In this document: positions 6,091-10,101 of the stretch, in pieces
Numbering within the stretch: position 1 is the first letter of the stretch
Layout: every line of letters starts with the position of its first letter
Program-made: the position numbers and the translations under genes
DNA from: Actinomycetes bacterium
GTDB lineage: Bacteria > Actinomycetota > Actinomycetes > S36-B12 > GCA-2699445
Direction of reading: 5' to 3'
NCBI GenBank assembly: GCA_022600255.1
Contig: JAHZKU010000158.1
Location: 1 to 10,101 of the forward strand
Length of the DNA: 10,101 nucleotides
Notes under the pieces: model-generated
The model's database searches: none
Seen by the model: only the letters and a program-made list of their open reading frames with translations
What the model was told of the DNA's origin: nothing

Positions 6091-6957
6091 ATGTCGACGT
6101 GCAATCGCAAACACGTTGTGATCACTGGCAGCGCGTCCGGGATCGGTGAGGCCACGATGCTCGCGGCCGCCGCGGCTGGTTGGCATGTCTACGCTGGCGA
6201 CCGTGGGGGCGAGAATCCCGAGGCCGACGCCAGTGAGAACGTCACCCGGCTTGAGATTGATGTGACCAACCCGGACCAGATTGCCCGTGCCGCGCAGGAG
6301 GTCTCCGAACACGTGGGTCCAGCCGGGCTGCAGGGGCTTGCCAACGTGGCTGGCATTGGGGTGCCTGGGCCCATGGAAGTGATCGACTTGGCGAACTTGC
6401 GGCTCGCGTTTGAGGTGGACGTTTTTGGTCAAGTAGCCATGACCCAAGCCTTCCTACCGCTGTTGCGCACTGGTCGCGGTCGGGTCGTGTTCATCGGCTC
6501 GGTGGGCGATCGCGCCTCCGTACCGTTCTTCGGAGCCTTGACCGCTGCCAAAGCCGCCATCGCCATGATTTCGGAAACGTTCCGCCAAGAGTTGGCCCCC
6601 TGGGGCATCAAGGTGATCCTGGTGGAACCGGGACTGATCACAACGGGCGCCGACGTGGCCACAAAAAAGATGATTGAGAATCTCAAGGACTCCTTCACGC
6701 CGCAACAGAACGAACTCTATGGGGACACGTTCGCAGCAGCCTCTGACGCGGGTTTTGCCGCTCAGTCAAAGGGCAGTGCTCCAGATGGCGTGGCCGCCAC
6801 TGTCATGAAGGCCTTCACCAGCAAACACCCGAAGAACCATTACCTAACCGGCAAGATGTCCCACCTCGTCGCCGCCTCGGCGGACTTGCCCAGTACGGCC
6901 CAAGATGCGCTGAAGCGCAAACAGTTCCACCTACCTGAGCCCGGTTCGAAGTCCTAG
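6091..6957 (+). CDS. Short-chain dehydrogenase/reductase-like protein lacking the catalytic Tyr
   Basis: This 288-residue protein is a classical-type SDR by fold, resembling the retinol-dehydrogenase-like subgroup. The cofactor motif G13-SAS-G17-I-G19 is intact. D37 ends the second strand, D57 (IDVTN) is present, and NVAG (85-88) replaces NNAG. The FIGS motif puts S137 at the catalytic position, K154 is present, and the VEPG loop (178-181) is normal. Position 150, 13 after the Ser and 4 before the Lys, is Leu instead of the catalytic Tyr (FFGALTAAK). Asp (D110 in FEVDVFG) replaces the tetrad Asn. The fold and cofactor binding are probably kept, but normal proton transfer cannot occur, so it may be a non-catalytic NAD(P)-binding protein or use other chemistry. 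GAGGAG at 6081-6086, 4 bases before the ATG, fixes the start. It lies 46 bases after pgi and could be read through from it. Substrate unknown. Confidence 0.9.
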   Translation: MSTCNRKHVVITGSASGIGEATMLAAAAAGWHVYAGDRGGENPEADASENVTRLEIDVTNPDQIARAAQEVSEHVGPAGLQGLANVAGIGVPGPMEVIDLANLRLAFEVDVFGQVAMTQAFLPLLRTGRGRVVFIGSVGDRASVPFFGALTAAKAAIAMISETFRQELAPWGIKVILVEPGLITTGADVATKKMIENLKDSFTPQQNELYGDTFAAASDAGFAAQSKGSAPDGVAATVMKAFTSKHPKNHYLTGKMSHLVAASADLPSTAQDALKRKQFHLPEPGSKS

Positions 6958-6975
6958 CTGCGCTAGTCGGATTCG
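6947..6975. repeat. Palindrome holding both stop codons of the convergent SDR and monooxygenase genes
   Basis: CTAGC (6954-6958) and GCTAG (6962-6966) form a perfect inverted repeat around TGC. Flanking CGAA (6947-6950) and TTCG (6972-6975) can extend the stem after an internal loop. The TAG stop of the SDR gene and the TAG stop of the monooxygenase lie in opposite arms. It may act as a compact two-way terminator or pausing hairpin, but there is no T-run on either side, so function is uncertain. Confidence 0.35.
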
Positions 6976-8597
6976 CACAAGGATATATGCAGAATGCGCA
7001 GGAGATCCTCGGCTTCGCTGACCCCAGCACTTCCGGCGATGTAGAGATCGGGTCGGACTAGCAACACGGTGTCCGAGCCATAGACATCAGCCAACCGGCC
7101 GTCCTTATCTGACACCACGACATCGATCTGATTGGCTACGCCTTGGTCCGAGTTCGCCAACTCCGGATTGCGAAGTACCGCGACGACCCGGACACCCAAG
7201 CGCTGCAATGCGGCTAGGGTGCTCAGATCTGCCGGCAACGTATCAGCAAACAGATACGCCACGAAGCTCCGGTTGGCACCAACTTGGCTGAGTCGAGGTG
7301 GCCGTGCCCAACCTTGACCGCGTCCGTCGTAGGCCACGGTCACTGGGCCGGTTTCCGGAAAGCGATCGCCAGCGGACACGGCGGCTTTGCCCTTGCTGTG
7401 AGGCAGATCCTTCACGATGGGGCTCGTGGGATAGGAGATCGAGGTTTCCGCTAACTGGTTGAGGAACCGGCGTCGGATCAGTTCCGTGTTTCCGGCATGT
7501 TTGATCACGAAATTGCGCACCATTTCGGTGACCGGATTGCTCAGTTTCATGGCCTTTGTCATGCTGGTCGTCTGCCGGACCACAGCCTGCCCAACCGGAT
7601 GCCGTTCGTCCTGATACGAATCCAGCAGCCCTTCGGCCGCCGCTGCCGCGCACGCCAGACTGATCTTCCAAGCCAGGTTGAAAGCGTCCTGCATTCCAGT
7701 GTTCATGCCCTGGGCTCCAGCGGGGGAGTGCACGTGCGCAGCATCGCCGGCGAGAAATACCCGACCATCGCGATACTCAGGAACCTGACCGTGATGGATG
7801 TTGAAGATGGTCAACCAGCGCGGGTTGGTGATGGTCAGGTCAAGCCCGGTCAGCTCTTTGATCAACTGTTCGGTGCTGCGAGGGGTGAGGGAATCCGGGT
7901 CGGGAACCTCTTTCGCGTTGGCTAACTCCAAGACAATGCGCCCGCGCGGATTGCTTAGGGGGAACCAACCCAAGAAGTGAGCCTGTGAGCCCAGCATGTA
8001 TATGTCATCACGATCGAACGGCGTCGTAACGTCGGCATCGACCAACAGCCATGGATCATCGTGGAAATCGCCGATAAGTTTCTGGCCTATCGCGGCGCGT
8101 ACTGCACTGTGGCCACCATCGCAGCCGATCACATAGTCAAAGCTGACCGTGCTTTCCTCGCCAGAATTCGAGATCAAGGTTGTGTGGACGCTTTCGGGCT
8201 GGTTCTCCAGCGATTCCAGGCGAGTTCCGCGCTGCACTGTAACCCCGTTCTGGGCCAAGAACTCGGTCAGCACCGCTTCGGTGTCGGACTGCGGCAAACA
8301 GGCCAAGAAGTCGAATGGGCTGTCGATTACATCCGTTGAGGCTTGGAGCAGTTGGTCATCCAAGCCGCCGTAGAAGTCGATTGTGTGCACCAGATTGGCT
8401 TTCTCGGTGAACTCACTGGCCAGGTTCAGCGTGTCCAACAGTTCTAGCGTGCGGGCGTGCAGAACAACCGCCTTGGATCGAAGATCCGCCTTGGTGCGCT
8501 TGTCAATAATCTGAACGGACGTTCCGTAGTGCGTCAGGAGCGCAGCCATCGTAAGCCCCACGGGACCTGCACCCACCACAAGAACTTGAGCGGTCAT
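6963..8597 (-). CDS. FAD-dependent monooxygenase (class A aromatic-hydroxylase type)
   Basis: The 544-residue product is a single-component flavoprotein monooxygenase of the PHBH/phenol-hydroxylase type (relatives include MhpA, PcpB and polyketide hydroxylases), which uses NAD(P)H and O2 to hydroxylate aromatic or related rings. It has the N-terminal FAD-binding GAGPVG (G9, G11, G14) and R40 ahead of a typical HARTLELL helix. The DG motif is in CDGGHSAVR (D160-G161), and the second FAD motif GRVFLAGDAAHVHSP (278-292) has G284-D285, followed by GAQGMNTGMQDAFNLAWK. From about residue 405 a thioredoxin-like C-terminal domain follows, ending in LVRPDLYIAG. ATG at 8597 is chosen because AGAGAGGA (complement of 8603-8610) is 5 bases upstream and the protein then begins directly with the Rossmann strand; an ATG at 8627 would add ten non-family residues. 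Substrate cannot be read from the sequence. It is divergent from metH and convergent with the SDR gene, so probably monocistronic. Confidence 0.93.
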   Translation of the reverse strand: MTAQVLVVGAGPVGLTMAALLTHYGTSVQIIDKRTKADLRSKAVVLHARTLELLDTLNLASEFTEKANLVHTIDFYGGLDDQLLQASTDVIDSPFDFLACLPQSDTEAVLTEFLAQNGVTVQRGTRLESLENQPESVHTTLISNSGEESTVSFDYVIGCDGGHSAVRAAIGQKLIGDFHDDPWLLVDADVTTPFDRDDIYMLGSQAHFLGWFPLSNPRGRIVLELANAKEVPDPDSLTPRSTEQLIKELTGLDLTITNPRWLTIFNIHHGQVPEYRDGRVFLAGDAAHVHSPAGAQGMNTGMQDAFNLAWKISLACAAAAAEGLLDSYQDERHPVGQAVVRQTTSMTKAMKLSNPVTEMVRNFVIKHAGNTELIRRRFLNQLAETSISYPTSPIVKDLPHSKGKAAVSAGDRFPETGPVTVAYDGRGQGWARPPRLSQVGANRSFVAYLFADTLPADLSTLAALQRLGVRVVAVLRNPELANSDQGVANQIDVVVSDKDGRLADVYGSDTVLLVRPDLYIAGSAGVSEAEDLLRILHISLCESD

Positions 8598-8667
8598 CAC
8601 GTTCCTCTCTTGCAGCAATCCGGTCATGGTGCCCCACGCTATCCGGACAACAACCCACCGTCTTTAG

Positions 8668-8699
8668 ACCCTAGCTAAGCCGAGCGCTAGAAGTAGGGT
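8668..8699. repeat. Inverted repeat in the monooxygenase/metH intergenic region
   Basis: ACCCTA (8668-8673) is perfectly complementary to TAGGGT (8694-8699), with 20 bases between. A second overlapping pair, CTAGC (8671-8675) and GCTAG (8686-8690), lies within it. The position, between two divergent genes and about 70 bases upstream of the monooxygenase start, would suit an operator for a regulator of that gene. No regulator gene is adjacent in the window, so this is tentative. Confidence 0.3.
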
Positions 8700-8707
8700 G
8701 AGGGACT

Positions 8708-8736
8708 TTGGGCCGATCGCAGCGTGGCACTATCCT
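8708..8736 (+). promoter_or_regulatory. Candidate metH promoter
   Basis: TTGGGC (8708-8713) and TATCCT (8731-8736) are separated by 17 bases, a reasonable sigma-70-like pair for a high-GC genome. Transcription would begin near 8743, leaving a leader of about 54 bases before the metH GTG. That leader is too short for a cobalamin riboswitch. The prediction rests on consensus matching alone. Confidence 0.4.
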
Positions 8737-8740
8737 GAGG

Positions 8741-8769
8741 CGTAGCTACCCTGATCCGTAGCGACCCTG
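8741..8769 (+). repeat. Tandem 13-base direct repeats upstream of metH
   Basis: CGTAGCTACCCTG (8741-8753) and CGTAGCGACCCTG (8757-8769) differ at one base and are spaced with a 16-base period. A looser third copy beginning CGTGGC at 8723 runs into ATCCTGA and overlaps the candidate -10. The block ends 27 bases before the metH start. It may be a binding site for a regulator at the promoter or in the leader, or a leader RNA element. Confidence 0.45.
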
Positions 8770-8796
8770 CCAAATGGCTCTACCACTGGAGAACGT

Positions 8797-10101
8797 GTGC
8801 CTGAACAGTCATTACTCGCCGCCATGCGCGAACGTGTCATCGTTGCAGACGGAGCGCAGGGCACGATGTTGCAGGCCGCAGATCTGGACTTGGCAGACTT
8901 TGAGGGACTGGAAGGCTGCAACGAGATCCTGAACGTCTCCCGGCCAGACATAGTTGAAAGCCTGCACACCGCCTACTTCGATGTGGGGGTTGACTGCGTT
9001 GGAACGAACACCTTCGGCACGAACTTCGCCAACCTAGCCGAGTACGACATCGTGGATCGGATCTACGAACTGGCTTTGGCTGGCGCCAAAATCGCTCGTG
9101 GTGTCGCCGACCGCTATGAGGCCAGTGACGGCCGAGATCGGTTTGTTCTCGGTTCTACCGGACCAGGCACCAAACTGCCGTCGTTGGGACACACCGAATA
9201 CAGCATCCTGCGCGACGCATATCAGGAGAGTGCCCGCGGACTGCTGGACGGCGGCGTGGATGCGATTCTGGTCGAAACATCCCAGGACCTGCTGCAGACC
9301 AAGGCTGCAATCGTGGGTTCCCGCCGCGCCATTACGGCCGCGGGAAGCGACATTCCGATTCTCGCCCAGGTCACCGTCGAAACGACCGGAACTATGCTGC
9401 TCGGGTCAGAGATCGGCGCAGCGCTAACATCACTGCGACACTTGGGGGTTTCCGGGATTGGCCTGAACTGCGCCACCGGCCCGGCCGAAATGAGCGAGCA
9501 CCTGCGCTATCTGGCCAAACATGCCGAGACGGATCTCGTGCTGAGCTGTATGCCCAACGCCGGCTTGCCCGAACTCACCGCCGACGGTGCACACTATCCA
9601 TTGACGCCCGCTGAGTTGGCGCAGGCACATGATCGTTTCACGACCGAGTATGGCCTGGGTCTGGTCGGCGGCTGCTGCGGCACGACGCCAGAACACATGG
9701 CCGCCGTCGTTGCGGAAGTCGCCGGTCGCCCTATTGCGGCCCGCACACCGACTGATCCGCCTTCAGCCTCCTCGCTCTACCAAACCGTCCCATTCCGGCA
9801 AGACACGACCTACCTCACCATCGGGGAACGCACCAATGCGAATGGGTCCAAGGCATTCCGGGAGGCGATGATTGCCGAGGATTGGCAGGCGTGTTTGGAC
9901 ATCGCCAAGGATCAGATCGCCGATGGGGCTCATCTGCTCGATTTGTGCGTGGACTACGTCGGCCGTGATGGCGTCGCGGACATGCGGGAGCTTGCTAGTC
10001 GACTGGCCACCGCATCCACCCTCCCAATCGTGCTGGACTCGACCGAGCCGGATGTAATCGCAGCTGGCCTGGAACATCTCGGTGGGCGTTCTGTCATCAA
10101 C
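8797..10101 (+). CDS. metH: Cobalamin-dependent methionine synthase MetH, N-terminal 435 residues (3' end outside window)
   Basis: MetH moves a methyl group from 5-methyltetrahydrofolate through cobalamin to homocysteine, making methionine in the cytoplasm. Residues 1 to about 310 form the homocysteine-binding barrel, opening with the DGAQGTMLQ loop (E. coli-type enzymes have DGAMGT). The three zinc-ligand cysteines are C225 (GLNCATGP) and C293-C294 (GGCCGTTP). The pterin-binding domain begins near 345 with TIGERTNANGSKAFREAM and continues with DGAHLLDLCVDYVGRDG and LDSTEPDV, closely resembling mycobacterial MetH. The cobalamin-binding and activation domains would lie beyond the window, so whether they are complete is not visible. 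The start is GTG at 8797: GGAG (8788-8791) lies 5 bases upstream, and the protein MPEQSLLAAMRERVIVADGA has the expected short lead-in; ATG at 8824 is an alternative without a clear binding site. It has its own candidate promoter and repeats upstream. Confidence 0.96.
   Translation, partial: MPEQSLLAAMRERVIVADGAQGTMLQAADLDLADFEGLEGCNEILNVSRPDIVESLHTAYFDVGVDCVGTNTFGTNFANLAEYDIVDRIYELALAGAKIARGVADRYEASDGRDRFVLGSTGPGTKLPSLGHTEYSILRDAYQESARGLLDGGVDAILVETSQDLLQTKAAIVGSRRAITAAGSDIPILAQVTVETTGTMLLGSEIGAALTSLRHLGVSGIGLNCATGPAEMSEHLRYLAKHAETDLVLSCMPNAGLPELTADGAHYPLTPAELAQAHDRFTTEYGLGLVGGCCGTTPEHMAAVVAEVAGRPIAARTPTDPPSASSLYQTVPFRQDTTYLTIGERTNANGSKAFREAMIAEDWQACLDIAKDQIADGAHLLDLCVDYVGRDGVADMRELASRLATASTLPIVLDSTEPDVIAAGLEHLGGRSVIN

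Noticed and set aside
6661..6670. Run of six A in the SDR gene as a possible frameshift or slippage site
   Set aside because: The reading frame continues with family-typical sequence on both sides, and no overlapping alternative product is evident. A six-base A-run alone is weak evidence.
8598..8796. Possible cobalamin or SAM riboswitch upstream of metH
   Set aside because: I looked for a long structured leader with a B12-box-like conserved core and saw none. The predicted leader is only about 54 bases. A covariance-model search (Rfam cobalamin and SAM families) would settle it; a significant hit would overturn this.
1..10101. Mobile element, phage, defence system or CRISPR array
   Set aside because: No transposase, integrase, nuclease or repeat-spacer pattern is visible. 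All genes are chromosomal metabolic genes with similar base composition, and no boundary of transferred DNA stands out.

Overview
The window looks like core chromosome of a high-GC (roughly 60% by eye) member of the Actinomycetota. Three points support this. It carries mshC of mycothiol biosynthesis, which is essentially restricted to actinomycetes. It opens in a luciferase-like F420-dependent oxidoreductase. The MetH and UppP proteins and the gene order (oxidoreductase, uppP, histidine phosphatase, mshC) are of actinobacterial type; in mycobacteria uppP and a histidine phosphatase also lie close to mshC. Species cannot be named from this sequence. I see no insertion sequence, phage gene, tRNA, rRNA or CRISPR array, and apart from short intergenic stretches the window is almost fully coding.

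Layout. Bases 1-3115 (+ strand): C-terminal end of the oxidoreductase, then uppP (undecaprenyl-pyrophosphate phosphatase, 4-base overlap), a 106-base gap with a possible leaderless promoter, a histidine-phosphatase-family protein, and mshC 8 bases later. Bases 3116-3206 hold a hairpin between the convergent mshC and gnd. Bases 3207-4253 (- strand) are gnd (6-phosphogluconate dehydrogenase), which stands head to head with pgi (4422-6044, +) across a 168-base divergent control region. A short-chain dehydrogenase/reductase-like gene (6091-6957, +) follows pgi. It ends 5 bases from the convergent FAD-dependent aromatic-ring-type monooxygenase (6963-8597, -). A 199-base divergent region with repeats and a candidate promoter leads into metH (8797 onward, +), which runs off the window.

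How the genes fit together. gnd and pgi set carbon flux between glycolysis and the pentose phosphate pathway. mshC uses cysteine to make the thiol buffer, and MetH makes methionine from homocysteine, so sulfur metabolism appears twice. uppP recycles the cell-wall lipid carrier. The link between these blocks is probably gene-order inheritance and not one pathway.

I do not see an obvious undescribed multi-gene system. The most interesting content is two full-length, intact proteins from large enzyme families that have lost catalytic residues at exactly aligned positions. The histidine phosphatase has AHG in place of RHG and Ser in place of the second phosphate-binding Arg. The SDR has Leu in place of the catalytic Tyr and Asp in place of the tetrad Asn. 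Also worth a look are tandem imperfect repeats just upstream of metH and a palindrome that contains both stop codons of a convergent gene pair.
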